Source: Diprion similis (lineage: Eukaryota; Arthropoda; Insecta; Hymenoptera; Diprionidae). From it: a stretch of DNA of 64,000 nt. The translations under genes were made by a program, and so were the position numbers. The notes beneath the pieces were generated by a model. It was not told the DNA's origin, searched no databases, and saw only the letters and a program-made list of their open reading frames with translations. Of this stretch, positions 26,129 to 38,912 are shown piece by piece (within the stretch, counting starts at the first letter, position 1; each line of letters opens with the position of its first letter). The stretch covers positions 14,765,501-14,829,500 of the forward strand of contig NC_060114.1 in assembly GCF_021155765.1 (NCBI RefSeq), read 5' to 3'.

Positions 26129-27941
26129 AAATCTGAATGAAAACGTTTCAGCTTATACGCCGCGAAATGTGTAATTTTCGTTTCAAATGTTTCAATTTTT
26201 AATTATATTTCAATTCAAGGATTCTTCCATGATTATATCGCAAATAGAGACTTCGATTAATGATTTCGCTTTACCGATTTCATCTGATTTTTGAGTTCAT
26301 CTAGTCTTTCTTTTTAATAAAGCAACTCAAATAGTTTTGCACGTAACAACGTGCAACTCCATAAATCATTTCCCTGCTGATTTTATCAATTTCCAATCAC
26401 AACTTTAAATATAATCGCTCGTTCGCAGTGATTTTAAAATCTTTACCTACTTCCGCCTAATATATTTATTATCGTTAAAAACATGATCGTTAAATCCAAA
26501 GTGGGATTGGCCCCTCGTCAAAAACCAACACCAGTCAGTTTACGTTTTTCATTTTTACACATTTTCATACATAGTTACCGATCAAATAAGATAACAACTG
26601 ACTCATGAATTTATCCGCCGGTTCGCTCGTCTATACACACAGATAGGTTAACGGTGACAAATAAATCCGGAGCCGCAGAATGTAACAGCAATCGGTCAGC
26701 CAGAATTAAGCCTCGAGAGATGTGTGAATATCGAATTCATCAACCGCAGCTGAGTGAGCTCTCGGTCCACGAATAATGGCGGTAACGAGGAATCAATAAT
26801 CTATTGACATTTCAAACGTCGTGTAGGTATATATTACACGAAAATGTATATATAACAACGCGCTATATACCTACATCACATAAATAGTTAAAATTATATA
26901 GCAGTAAATATGGATGGAAGCTGAGGGAAGTAAGCACGTCGTCATGTGATTCTCACGTTTCATAGTGTGATTTTTTATTTCTTTTTTTTTTTTTTTTTCA
27001 AAATTTATACATTTGTACAGCAAATGAAAAAGCTGAAAAAAAAAAAAAAAAAAGATTTCGCCACTTCGCGGTCGAATTCGTACTGAATACGAAGGTGAAT
27101 ATAAAGTAGAAAAACAGAAGGAACTACGTATCTACACGGTTGAATTTCGGATAAAATTAGTCAGCAAATTGCGCAATAAATATTACGAAAATAAAGAGAG
27201 AAGTGTGTTTTTGTTCTTTGTCTTGATTTTCATTCACCTTTTTGTCTTCCAATCTTTGAATAAAGAACCAGCGATAGCTAGACGGAAAATCGCGCAAAGT
27301 ATGACTGTGATGCGGTGACGCAAGGCGGTATAACAGTCATGTAGAACTGCCGCTGCTGCTGGTGATTGTAAAATTCCACAACCAGGTGAACTTTCGCGCG
27401 TAAAATCAGACAGAAAATTGAATAATTAACTGAACTCTATGACTCAGTCAGTCAGTCAGTCAATCGACCGATACAAAGGTTCCGTTTCGCCCACGGTTAC
27501 ATCGCTAACTTCTTTCTTTGTCTTTTGTTGACCCCCCCCCCCCTCCCCCCCAAATCGCGTCGTTTCGTTTTTTTCTTGCATGTATACTCAACCGCAGAGA
27601 ATAAAATGTAGAGAAAAAAAAGTTACAGGTTTCAATTTCAATCGAAGTAGATACCACACAATATTCTCTCTTCGATTTTGATACTGTAATTGATACCTTC
27701 AATTTAATGCTTGGGAATTCATAAGAATTGAGAAAATTCAATTTCTATAAGATACATCGATTGATTAACAATTTTTCAATCAACTACCATCATTGTTACA
27801 TTGTCTAATTCTTTCTTGCAAAAATCTTGTCTAAGTATAACATTGCAGCCAATAGAATATTCTCGCGTTTTAACTGTAGCACGATTTTTCAGAAAATATA
27901 CAGGAAAATTATTAATATGCCATCCATATAATAGTATTATA
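26129..27941. other. non-coding spacer between MITE copies 2 and 3
   Basis: AT-rich with homopolymers near 27.0 kb, a (GTCA)n run near 27.45 kb and a C-rich tract near 27.54 kb. No supported gene. Confidence 0.5.
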
Positions 27942-28040
27942 TTAGGGTGGCGTAAAAAAACCGAAGTTTTTTTTTTTTTTTTTCTGAGTCTCGTATGACA
28001 AAATGTTAGTTTTTGATGTTTTAAGAGCCCACTCTAAAGG
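27942..28040 (+). mobile_element. mariner-like MITE, copy 3 (left-end fragment)
   Basis: TTAGGGTGGCGT after a TA dinucleotide, then the family's subterminal repeat as far as GAGCCCACTCTAAAGG, where it breaks off into a short (AT)n run. Only about 99 bases remain. Confidence 0.8.
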
Positions 28041-29072
28041 ATATATATATATATAGCTTTCGTTTCTTTTACTCAACCATTTCTCTTTTGCTCGTGTCGG
28101 TGTTTCTTTCTTTCCTTTCTTTTTTTTTTTTCTTGTATCGTGCTCTCTTTTATCCGCAACGTGACAGGTTGTGCGGGTTAAGCCCCGTACGATACAAGAG
28201 TCAAAAGTGATACTCATTGTCGTAGAAGAAGCTAGAAACGTACGTCACGGGCTAAATCCCCATGAAATTGGCCGTGGTGACGACCCGTTAAATCTTGCAG
28301 CATGTACGAAAGAAGGTGGCTTGCAGTAACGCGGAACGAAACGACATCATCGTGCCGAATGGGCGAGTAATATATCCTCGTAGAGCAGAATCAGTCCAAC
28401 GTTTCTTTTCCTTCCTCTTCTCCTCCTCCCTCTTCTTCTTCTTCTTCTTCTTCTACAAATTTCTTCTCATCACACTCATCAACATTTCTTCGTCTACTTT
28501 TGCGTCAAATTTTTTTTACCCTGGTCAGGTGCCGTGTCACGGACGGAGAGATTATCGGGTCAGCGGGACTCCACTTCAATCGGTAATTCCCCATTTCGCA
28601 TGATCGTGCGTCGTCGTCCAAGTCCGGCTATCGATTCCTCGCCACTCCGACTTCCGTCTCTCGACAATTGACTATCGATTCCCCGTTACCGACCATCGAT
28701 ACTGTGTTACCGATCGCTTCGTCAGGTAACTGTCGTATCTACCGAGTCGTTTGATTCTATAACTCGCCGCAACGCAACGCCACTAAACGGGCGGCCTAAC
28801 TTTTACCAAAACCCCGGGCTATTTGAACTTTTTTTTACTTGAAAAGAATTTTTCAATTTTTATTGGGCATGATTATTACTCTTGCAATAATTGTATGCAG
28901 ATACGAAATGTCAAGACGCGATTTCAATTATAGATACGATACAAGGGTAAACAAAATAACGGCTACATTATAGAATCATGAAATGAATTTCAAAGAAACT
29001 TTTATAATTCTGTACAATATTTTTTTTCCTCATTTTACGTTTTTTTACATCTGGTTGCTTATAGACCCCACG

Positions 29073-29074
<2 letters not shown>

Positions 29075-29104
<30 letters not shown>
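29075..29104. repeat. T homopolymer, 30 bases
   Basis: Uninterrupted T run in AT-rich spacer. Confidence 0.95.
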
Positions 29105-29106
<2 letters not shown>

Positions 29107-31454
29107 GCGGTTACGTTCACACTGCAGTTTGCGCGATGAGAAATTGTGTTTACTGAACAATATATATATATATACGATCTCGTAACGATTGAAATTGAAC
29201 GCGTTGCCATGTGAAAAATTGAAACTCAAAAATAAAATGCGAGTTTTGTTTTTATGTGAGAATTACGCAATAGGAATAACATTCAATCGATAACCGTGAT
29301 AAGGAAACGTTTCGGTTGCGTTTTTTTCTTCTGAGAGTAGAAACGTACATCCTGGAACGATATTTAAGTATAGCTAAATTTTTACAACATCAATTTGCTT
29401 ATCTGTTTATACATAGTCGGTATTTAAGACCCACAGAATCTCTGATTAGACGTTGATGATGTAATGCAACTTCTCATAAAAAGAGCAGTAATATTGTAAG
29501 CGAATAATTTTGTCTTCAATGATTTTTCTTTTCACATTCAAATCAATCGCAAGGATTAATCCAACGACTTCCCAACGACAACAAGACTACGTTATAAACG
29601 TAAAATACAAAAAAAAAAAATCCAATTGTCACACCAAACCAACCCTCCGAAAATTTTCCCCTACCCCCTTGTGAGTTCAAGGTTCTCTACGCACCCCCAT
29701 CGTAAAATTAAACAAGGCTAATCTCTTCAGGGAGTACAAAGTGTTCGAGGACTGTTATACGAGGTCAGTAACGGTACGGCAGCCCCGTTTAAACAGGAGT
29801 TAACATTTATCGTCTGAATCTAACGTAACAGCTGACCAAGACGACGGAAATCAGAAAACAGCACTGAGAATATGAAAAAAAAAATTTTTTTTTGACTCTG
29901 TTATACCTCAAATGTAATATTCTATTCATCACTTTATCCAGGGTGCCTTAATTTTTGAGTTCCTAATGCCTACGGGTACCAAGTAAAAGAAAGTGCAGAG
30001 AATCGTATATCAAAAGAGCATTTACGTTACCAATAAATCAATTTTCAAACGATGCCTGAACAACAACAACAACAACAACAACAGAACGTTTTATCTATCT
30101 GTCTACAATATTCTAGATGCTGAACAGAAAGTGCAGAGAACTGACGGTGAGTAAATTTAGTACTTGAAATTCCACGAGTGATTAGAGATCCTGACCAAGT
30201 CTATTTTAGTTCCGTCATTAGCAATGCCTCCTTTTTCCTCCTTCTTCTCTTTTTTTTTCTTCGTCCCGTCTCTGATATTCTACACACAAAAATGCGAAAA
30301 CAACGACGACGACGACACTTATAACTGCGTGAATAATAAACTTGTTCAGCAGTTTGTCGACTACAGCTTCCATCTTTTTCCATACAAAACAGCACAATTC
30401 TGGGTCATAATAATGGACTTGTCCAAAGCGGCTATAACACTACTAAGGCCACCGCTGAGGAAGTCATAACATCGTACGATTCTCTTTGGGTTCGTCTCTA
30501 CTGCCGTTGCAGCCATAATTCATACCGAGGGTTGTCACAAGCTTATATACTTATATCGAATTAGTATATCGGAATAAGGAATTAGGCGTCGAACACTGGT
30601 AGCAGCACAGTAGACGACTCGTAGGTCGGCGCAGACGAACGTCGCCATCGACAATCAATAAAGCAAATGTACCACCTAGTTGTAATCCTTGATCAAGTGG
30701 GTTCGTTTCTCTATACCATTCCAACGGTCCTCTTCCTCATACCCTTATATATCCATATTCACTGATTCATTCTTCACTTCCGAATTGTACATTGATATAA
30801 GAATTATGAGAAAATCGTATATAACGCAAAATAATGGAATAAAATTAGAAGGGTGTAACCTTATCTATGAATGACCATGGATAATCGATTTTCCAACAAT
30901 ATCATCATCGATGAATATTTCAAACTTTTCACACCCTGTAGCCAAATGCTTAGGTAAAATCACTTAGCAAAGTGGTAACTAAAGAATTATCTTTATATGA
31001 ATTTGACTTATAAAATCGATTGATCATAGTGAAAAGAATTTGTAGCACATATATACGTAATTGACGTTCACTTTTTTTTTCTTCTCCTTTTTTTATACTA
31101 GTAGCTAAGAGTAAATGCGTCGAGAGAGCGATTGGCTCGCAACAACGTCGAGGTATCAGAGAAAGGTAAATCAAGGAAGAGAAAGAGAGAGAGAGAGAGA
31201 GAGAATTGACCTTGGTCAAAGTCGCGTGCCACGGAATTCCCAACCAGTGAAGAGACCTGCGCACGTGCCCAGAATATTTCCGGTGTAATTCTTTAGTTTT
31301 TCTTTTCCTTTTTTTTTCCCCTTTCTTTCTTCTATACACTTAATCATTCTCTCCGTCTCTTTCTCTTCGTCTGTTATTTTTCTTTTTATCCTTCTTCTTC
31401 TCTCTCCCGTAGCAACATCATCTCTTGTTCAAGTCAAAAGTCTGACACGTTTAA

Positions 31455-31477
31455 TCGTCGTCGTCGTCGTCGTCGTC

Positions 31478-31513
<36 letters not shown>
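31455..31513. repeat. compound (CGT)n-(TC)n microsatellite
   Basis: About eight CGT triplets run directly into about 17 TC dinucleotides. Confidence 0.95.
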
Positions 31514-31516
<3 letters not shown>

Positions 31517-32006
31517 GCTCTCGTAGAGAAAGTTTATTTTCAGATTTTGATTAATCGTTGTTGCGGTACGGCAGCACCGACACGAGGCTGTAATTTTATA
31601 CACCCCGAGTCGAGAAGAACCCTGATATGTTTGCGTCATAACCCGACAAGTGGAATTACATTAAAATATATAGAAATGCGATTAAACGGCAATTTGCACA
31701 GTGCCGTTCCGTTAATACGGCTTCGTCGACACGTAGAGGCATCCGCCACCCGCGTATTCGTTCTTCCCATCGTCAATAGCACATTTTACACACACCCAAC
31801 CACCCACCCATCTACAAGGCTTTACACAAACCAACATCACCGCAAAATCGTCACGCGGTGCTGTTACTGCAGCAAAAACAATAACGATGCAAACGTCATT
31901 GGACAGTCATTGATCAACCGTTAGAGACAATAATTACAAAACGAATTTTTTCACCTATAAAATTACATGGAATAGCATATGTAAACTAAAATTACGCAAT
32001 TGCCAA

Positions 32007-32007
<1 letters not shown>

Positions 32008-32043
<36 letters not shown>
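32008..32043. repeat. (AT)n microsatellite
   Basis: Uninterrupted TA alternation of 36 bases. Confidence 0.95.
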
Positions 32044-32047
<4 letters not shown>

Positions 32048-32414
32048 TATACCTAAATTACAAAAATAGCGTGAAGAAAATATGAAATTCATCATATCAT
32101 TCAAAACCATATGTGCTAAGCAACAGTTTCGTGTGTACATTACATCGATAAAAGCAGCAGATTATATGGCTTGCGCGTGAAGGATACGATAAATACTGCA
32201 ATCGTAACCGATATTCAGAAGATGAATTAAATTTGAAACAATTAACCACGTGAAATAAATGTGCGTATAATTTGAATATACTCGAAAAGCTGCATGGTAC
32301 GGCAGAAAGAAAAAAAAAAAAAAAACAAACAACAAAATACTGCATAATGAAAAGCTGTAGTGATCATGATCACGATGATGCTGATGCTGATGACGATGGT
32401 GATAATAATGAAGG

Positions 32415-32440
32415 AGAAGAAGAAGAAGAAGAAGAAGAAG
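32415..32440. repeat. (GAA)n microsatellite
   Basis: About eight GAA triplets. Confidence 0.9.
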
Positions 32441-33179
32441 CAATATCAGAAGCCTAAGTCAGCAGCCTTGCCTTTGTATTAGCCCTTAGAGAAGGAACCT
32501 TCGAAAGGATTACGAACCTCTAGTATCTCGGACGATGCTTGTCACAGGCCAATCCGAGGAATCTAACCTTTTGCAACACCACATAATATCTATCGTATCC
32601 ACGTAAATACTACGTATATATACTCCCAACGTATTGTATGATCACACCGCACCAGCACCGCCGCCGCCACCTCCAAAAATCAGGAGTCAAAGGGTTGCGA
32701 TTAACGGGGGTTGTTCTTATGGGTACCAGCAGGTTAAGTAGGTATATATGTAGGTATTAAATGACGGGAGGCAGCGAACGGACTTAATTATGCAATAGAG
32801 CAGAGCAAGACATGTACTGTCTACGAGACGGTGAGACGGTATTAGTCTAGACGTTATACATACGTTGAGTAAAGGATGACGATGAGGATGAAGATGTGGA
32901 TGAGAAGGAGGCGGTGCAGCAGCGTGTGCACAGCTGGAATATATGCGAATGATGAGAAGATGAAGAAGACTTTAGAAGCGGACGAAGTAGGAATATGAAA
33001 AACAAGAGAAACTAACGGGGAGGGGGAGGAAAAAACCACTAAACAGCGATGGTGTAAGTAATGTGCAGAGTGAAAATTAGATGTCGAGAACTTGGCGTGT
33101 AACAAGAATAGGACGGTTTGATTAAACTGTTATTATTACGCGAAAAAACACTAACGAGAACCAAGAACGATACGAGACG

Positions 33180-33360
33180 AAGGATGAGGGCGAGGAGGAT
33201 TGACTCGCGACCAGGATTGCCTATGGCCGGCTTCCTCCCGTGGAGGGCGAGAGGACAAAGTGTCGGAGGGCGCAGCGGTAGTTGCCCTTGCTACCACCGA
33301 ACATGGCGTCTCCCATATCCAATATGGCGGCACCCAGTTTTGGTCGATAAGCCCGCACCA
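33180..33360. promoter_or_regulatory. CpG-rich island with YY1-like ATGGCG motifs
   Basis: GAACATGGCGTC and CCAATATGGCGG resemble YY1/pho start-site motifs. Very short open starts exist on both strands (minus MGDAMFGGSKGNY..., plus MASPISNMAAPSFGR) without convincing donors, so I call it a possible promoter rather than an exon. Confidence 0.3.
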
Positions 33361-33514
33361 CTGCTACCACGGCAACTATAATTCACCACACAGTCTGCGC
33401 TCACTGTCATTCACACATGTTACACGTGTACGTCAGTGTGCGTAGGAATTTTTGTAGGACACACAGAAGTCTGTGCACCCTACGAATTCATGGGGTAAAA
33501 AACTAAGAGCATAC

Positions 33515-34304
33515 TTAAGGTGCTTATAAAGACCCGTTGTACACCTTGAAAACGCGGGGATGCAAAACTCCAATACCGCTCAAGCAATCAGAGTGAAACT
33601 TGGGCAGTTAATGCCTTGTTTTGGCAAAAAGTGGAGCGACTTTTTACTTTTTTTAAATTTGGAAAAAAAATTTACAAATTGGTTACCAACCACAGAAATT
33701 TCGCCAAATTTTCACAGTCACGCTGAATGGATCGAACTATCCGGTATGATGCCACTCGGTGGTGATGAAACACACATTTTGAGCCCAGTCCCATGAGATT
33801 TGATGGTGAAATGACGAAATGGCAGCTGATCTGGTTTTCGATTACGAAGAACACCGAAATCTTATTTTGGTGACATTTGTCGGTAATTTCTTACCGACAT
33901 TACACGCATACATTACCGGCATGCGCGTAATGTCGGTAACAAATGTCGCCAAAATGAGATTTTGGTGTACTTCGTAATCGAAAACCAGATCAGCTGCCAT
34001 TTCGTCATTTCACTATCAAATCTCATGGGACTGGGCTCAAAATGTGTGTTTCATCACCGCCGAGTGGCATCATACCGGATAGTTCAATCCATTCAGCGCG
34101 ACTGTGAAAATTTGGCTAATTTCTGTGGTTGGTAACCAATCTGTAAATTTTTTTTCCAAATTTTAAAAAAGCAAAAAGTCGCTCCACTCTTTGCCAAAAC
34201 AAGGCATTAACTGCCCAAGTTTCACTCTGATCGCTTGAGCGGTATTGGAGTTTTGCATCCCCGCGTTTTCGAGGTGTACAACGGGTTTTTATAAGCACCT
34301 TAAG
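33515..34304. mobile_element. TTAA-flanked fold-back element, about 0.8 kb palindrome
   Basis: TTAA followed by GGTGCTTATAAA at the left is mirrored by TTATAAGCACC followed by TTAA at the right. The two arms, each about 380 bases, are near-perfect inverted copies all the way to a short centre around 33.9 kb (TTACCGACATTACACGC region). A TTAA target duplication suggests piggyBac-type insertion, but the terminal bases are not typical piggyBac ends. No transposase is encoded; the open frames inside are just the two arms translated. Confidence 0.85.
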
Positions 34305-35398
34305 GACTTGAGGACTTGGTGACTTTATGGCTCTTCGTGTCTATTCGAGCAACGGTACTTCACACCCTGTGCGAACGTCGATAATTAGTAAGGAATTGGT
34401 GAGCAGTAAAAGTGATCAAAATTGTATATCGTAAAGTAAAGGGCACTATTTAAACAACTAAACTCCAATGAGCATTGGCAATTGGAAGTAGACATTAACG
34501 TTAACGGATGTATTTTCTCTCAAAAGGACTCATTTTTTACAATTCCAGAAGTTGAGGTATATAATCGGATCAATATTTTTATCATCGATACAACCCCGGT
34601 TTCTCTTATCACTGAAGGATTAGACGCCAAAACTACTGTGAAATCCAGACTGTAATCTGAACCAGCAACATTACAAGGGTTGAATTTACAGTGGCAAAGA
34701 AAAAAAAAAAAAAGAACAGAATGGTAGATCGTTGATTACCTTATACTTAAAACCGTGTAACCAACGGCTGTTGATGAATAAGTAGAAATGAGTTTGATAA
34801 AGCGTGCAGAACCCTTTCTTCCAAGTACCCTATACTTACGTATAATTATCGAAAATGAAAATGGGTCCGAAAGATTAAAGCCGTGGGTGGGCTGTGTGCT
34901 GGAGTTGAGCAAGTAATAAGTGGACCAACTAAATAAGATGGCGTTTTTCGCGGATTACACGGTCGATCGCTGCAGAAGAAGACGCGTTTTCGTCAAGAGG
35001 ATCGCGGCACGCGAGGAACGATGATTCCAACGGGACGAACTCTCCCCTGGGTTGCGGGTTTCTAAACATAGATTCTTTCTCTCTTTCACGAAGGAACGTC
35101 GCCTCGTCAGTCGTCTAGCCGATGCCGCTCTGCGGCGACATCGACGGAAATGAAGGAATGAAAGTGAACGAGAAAAATGAACAATCTAAATTAGAATTGG
35201 AAGGGAAATGAAATACGTCGACGGACGCAACGCGAGGCGCCACCTCCACGACCAGCGTCGAAATTTAAACGTCACGTAGCGTCTTGGCCTTAAACTATTT
35301 TAGACACCCGTTCGACCCCCATCCATTATACTTATCGCCATTCGAATAGACACATGCCATTTATCTAGGTACGCTCTTCAAGAAACTAGCACACGCGG

Positions 35399-35825
35399 AG
35401 CTAGACCTAGACCTAGACCTAGACTCAGATTTTTACTAATGAACGTGGAACTTTTACGAAATTATCAACATCTGATGGGACATTTAGTGACTTCGTCTCG
35501 TCTTGGTCTTGTCTTGATTTTCGCGATTAGACCAAGACAAGAGTATGATAGAAAAATTCAAAAAGATACGCAGGATAGCCTGAAATAGTCTCGACAAGAG
35601 TCTTGCCAAAATAGGTCAATATTCAAAGGAAAACCACCTGATTTCAGTGTCACTATTTCCTTGTCCACTACAATGAGGATTTTTGCAGAAACGACTATTG
35701 CATGGGTTCGAGAAATCGAAATTTATTATAAGACGAGACATGAATACTGAGACCAAGACTGCAAAACCTCGTCTTGTCTCCTCTTCACCTCCAGGACTAC
35801 AATCACTATAGTTATATATACATAC
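35399..35825. repeat. possible interspersed repeat with CCTAGA tandem units
   Basis: Starts with four CTAGAC units (35401-35424). Further in, CGTCTCGTCTTGGTCTTGTC and the later partly inverted GACGAGACATG...GAGACCAAGACT give it loosely inverted arms about 230 bases apart. Confidence 0.35.
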
Positions 35826-36911
35826 AATTGTACCCATAACATGAATTCTTCGGCGAAGTAGCATGGACCAAAGGCCTTTTTTTTTTAAATCGATAACCTA
35901 AAAATCGTTGATCGACGCCGAGAACGTGGGTCTCGAGGAATGTAGCCGCATGCAGAACTCCTGACGACGACGACGACGAGTTATTAACATAATGAGAATT
36001 CGCATAACCGTTGCGAAAACGCGATGCGGTGTCTTTCTTATGGTAATGAACCACCACGCAATACGTATATACACTCAGTTGGGCGTGTCCCCTGTAATAC
36101 CGTGTTCACTTCACGAAGAGGCGAACTCGCCTTTGCCTCCGCTTTCGCTGCATATTCGATTCCTCACGAAATTCATTTCCCCTCAGCTTTCATCGATGCC
36201 TCTCTACCACTCTTACTCTTTCCTATAGTCTAATACTAAGTTCATTGTTCACTTTATCACGAATCTATTTCCAAACAGATATTGATCAGTATTGAAAAAA
36301 AGAACAAGATATAAGTATAAAGTCAATTCTGTTCACAATTACAAGTCACGAAAGGCACGCTTCTGGGTAGAGGTCAAAACTTGGTAGGGTCGATATGTCG
36401 AAATTTGAAAAACGCGAAAATAAAATAACCGAAATCTTGGTTTCCGAAAGTGTCACTGATTAGAATGACTACTAAGTCAAGTTTCCAAGTATTGACCCCA
36501 ACCCCATTACTTACCATTCTAAAACAATTTTTAACCTAACCAACTACTAGTTGCAATTCTTTACCGCATAAAACACCGAACAGAACCGTGTGAAAGGGAA
36601 ATCCATAAGAAGAAAAGAAAAAGTGTTCAAATAAAACGGAGAAAAACCAAAGTGCTTTAAACCACGTCCGACACGATCAAAAGAATAAATCTCTAGTGCA
36701 AGTGGTAATTTGTAAAAGGATGACGAACATTTAATCATGACACGATGGAGTGTCTTCTTCTATCCATATCAGAAATTCCGATCTCCTCATACCACTGCAA
36801 GAGTCAGTAGCCTAGAGCGTATAATTTCTGGTTGCCCACCACGTGGTTTAGAACGTCTGAAGTCACCGTCGTTGTCACTCGTTCGCGATCAGCTGTTTCG
36901 AACGAAGCTAA

Positions 36912-36923
36912 CGCGCATGCGCG
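36912..36923. promoter_or_regulatory. NRF-1/ewg-type motif CGCGCATGCGCG
   Basis: Second NRF-1-like site of the window, 70 bases downstream of a CCACGTGG E-box (around 36840) in a CpG-rich patch. Confidence 0.35.
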
Positions 36924-36981
36924 AGCCTTTTACAGCACCAATCGCATCGCAAGGCGACCGTGGAAGTGGGCGTACGTATAC

Positions 36982-37029
36982 AAAGCGACGATACCAATAT
37001 ATATATATATATATTGGTATCGTCGCTTT
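36982..37029. repeat. 48-base perfect hairpin with AT core
   Basis: AAAGCGACGATACCAATAT is followed by an alternating AT centre and then its exact reverse complement ending GGTATCGTCGCTTT. The arms are 19 bases before the (AT)n core. Confidence 0.9.
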
Positions 37030-37352
37030 ATAGTATAAGTTTACGAGAAATTGATTTTCCCCATTCGCCACGTGGCCCTGCGTCTCGACCACCTCCACTA
37101 GATTCCAAGCAGCCGAAACCTTACATCAGCAAAGAATCGTTTGCTTGCTACTGCTTTAACGGCATGTGGACACAAAATTCATCCATCAATACCACTGTAT
37201 ATACATATGTAGAGATGCACACACGCGTGTTAAATCCGGGTGTTACAATAGGGAGAAAAACACGGATCAAATGACACCGAAAATCCTCTCCTAGTTTTTC
37301 CCTCATAGAGTATAATTTTGGATAGTTCTAGTATAGCCGGTATGTATACATA

Positions 37353-37997
37353 TTAGGGTGGCGCAAAAAAACCGACTTACTTTTTTTTATTATTATTATT
37401 TTTTTTGTCACGTGTGACAAAATGTTAGTTTTTGATGTTTTAAGAGCCCACTCCAAAGGACAGTTCAAAAAAAAAATTTTTAAGGGGTCGCTCCACATTT
37501 TTCAAAACGTCAGGAATCGTCAAAAGTCGATTTTTTTTTTTTTTTTTTTTTTAATTTTTTTTCTCGTTACGGTATAATTTTATAGACAAAAAAAAAAAAA
37601 TAAGTTTCCGAAAGTTTCAGCTCAAAATTTGATTTTGAAAGGTCGCTCATAATTTTTCATCAATTTTTTGGTTCATTTCTTTAGATCATTTAGAGCGACC
37701 TTTTAACATTCATATTAAAATTTCATAAATTGTTTTTCTTTAATTTAGTAAGAAAGAATCGATAACAATACACCACGACATGAATTAAAAATCAAACAAA
37801 ATACTGAAAATATAATTTTTGTATGATTTATGACATTTTTTTTAAATTTGGAGCGACCTCTCAAAATTTTTTTTTTTTGAGGTGTCCTCTGGAGTGGGCT
37901 CTTAAAACATAAAAAACTAACATTTTGTCACACGAGACTCGAAAAAAAAAACAAAAAAAAAAAAAAAAAAATATTCGGTTTTTTTGCGCCACCCTAA
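37353..37997 (-). mobile_element. mariner-like MITE, copy 4 (full length, inverted)
   Basis: TTAGGGTGGCGC and GCGCCACCCTAA ends flanked by TA on both sides. The central marker appears as TAACAATACACCACGACATG, so this copy is inverted relative to copies 1 and 2. Confidence 0.9.
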
Positions 37998-38227
37998 TAC
38001 ATTTACATCAGAGTCGACGGTAAAGATTTGGTAAGAAATTTCCTCAAGGAATTAGTCGCGTGACGTAATACAAAAAAAGAGAAAGAAAATAAAAAAAAAT
38101 TGAATATACATTACAGAGAAATTATATGCGAAAACAATTCGTCACAGTTTATACTTCGATGCATAATTTTCAATGTTTAATAAACTTCCTCTGCGATTCC
38201 TAGTTTCATGAAACATATCGCCATGGT

Positions 38228-38443
38228 TCAAGTTTCAGACAAAATAGTATCAACGAAATCCAAGAAAACGTCCAAATTTTTCAATTGACCTCCAAATTTG
38301 GCATTAAAAGATCCACTCATGCGTACATTTTGAATTTCATCAGGATCAATGTCACGCCAAGTGTGCAGAGTACCAAATTCCACGACAATACCAAGCAGTC
38401 CATTAATTTTCATGACAACCATAAAGACCCTGTCGGTAACTAT
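38228..38443 (-). CDS. candidate terminal coding exon or degenerate gene copy, unidentified
   Basis: A minus-strand frame follows an acceptor-like CTAATACAG|ATA at 38444 and runs 71 codons to a stop at 38228. It includes VTDRVFMVVMKINGLLGIV, FGTLHTWRDIDPDEIQ and SFNAKFGGQLKNLDVFLDF. The amino-acid mix is balanced and protein-like, in contrast to the low-complexity frames around it. It may be the last exon of an intron-nested gene, an alternative 3' exon, or the remains of a processed copy. No donor or partner exon was found, and no domain was recognised. The same frame is open upstream for another 45 codons through a TA repeat, which is probably intronic. Confidence 0.4.
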   Translation of the reverse strand: MVTDRVFMVVMKINGLLGIVVEFGTLHTWRDIDPDEIQNVRMSGSFNAKFGGQLKNLDVFLDFVDTILSET

Positions 38444-38880
38444 CTGTATTAGATATAAAAAATAAACATATATATATATATATGTATATATAATATCGGT
38501 GATGAGGAGAAGGTCTATAAACTTCACAGGTGTTTTCCAGCTACCGAAATAACCACAGAATATATACAGACTGTACACACCGAGGTAGTCTCGTTATCGA
38601 TCCCTGCCAGTTTCTCGAAGAGTCACAATTCACAATCCTGTTTAACTATATAATAATCGATGTTTGACTCTGCGGAAACAACAACGACGAACAAATCATC
38701 TACACTTTCTAATCTCTCTCTTTCTCTCACTCTCTATTGTTCTCTCTAGGACTCTTTCCTTATCGTATACAAATCTTTTTATATTGTGTAATATCGTTCG
38801 AGCATATAATAATCAGGTGTTGAAATGTCTTTTGCAGGGTACTTTAGCCGCCGAAAAGTACTTAACATGTAACACATATA

Positions 38881-38887
<7 letters not shown>

Positions 38888-38912
<25 letters not shown>
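38888..38912. repeat. (TA)n microsatellite
   Basis: TA alternation following a short GT run. Confidence 0.9.

Larger units (their letters stand above)
28041..33514. other. non-coding, with two CpG-rich patches
   Basis: About 28.50-28.80 kb (repeated ATCGATT and ACCG phrases) and 33.18-33.36 kb (with two AATATGGCGG/CATGGCG-type motifs) are promoter-like islands. The rest is AT-rich with many triplet repeats. No supported gene. Confidence 0.45.
34305..37352. other. non-coding, with a repeat-like block and a promoter-like patch
   Basis: 35.39-35.82 kb looks like a dispersed repeat. 36.83-36.98 kb is CpG-rich with an E-box and an NRF-1-like motif next to the 48-base hairpin. No supported gene. 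Confidence 0.45.

Noticed and set aside
21340..26129. Lys/Phe-rich frames inside the 21 kb and 25.5 kb repeats
   Set aside because: They are translations of MITE subterminal sequence; no transposase motif is present.
33560..34298. Two opposed open frames of 78 and 60 codons
   Set aside because: They are the two arms of the TTAA fold-back element read from each side, not genes.
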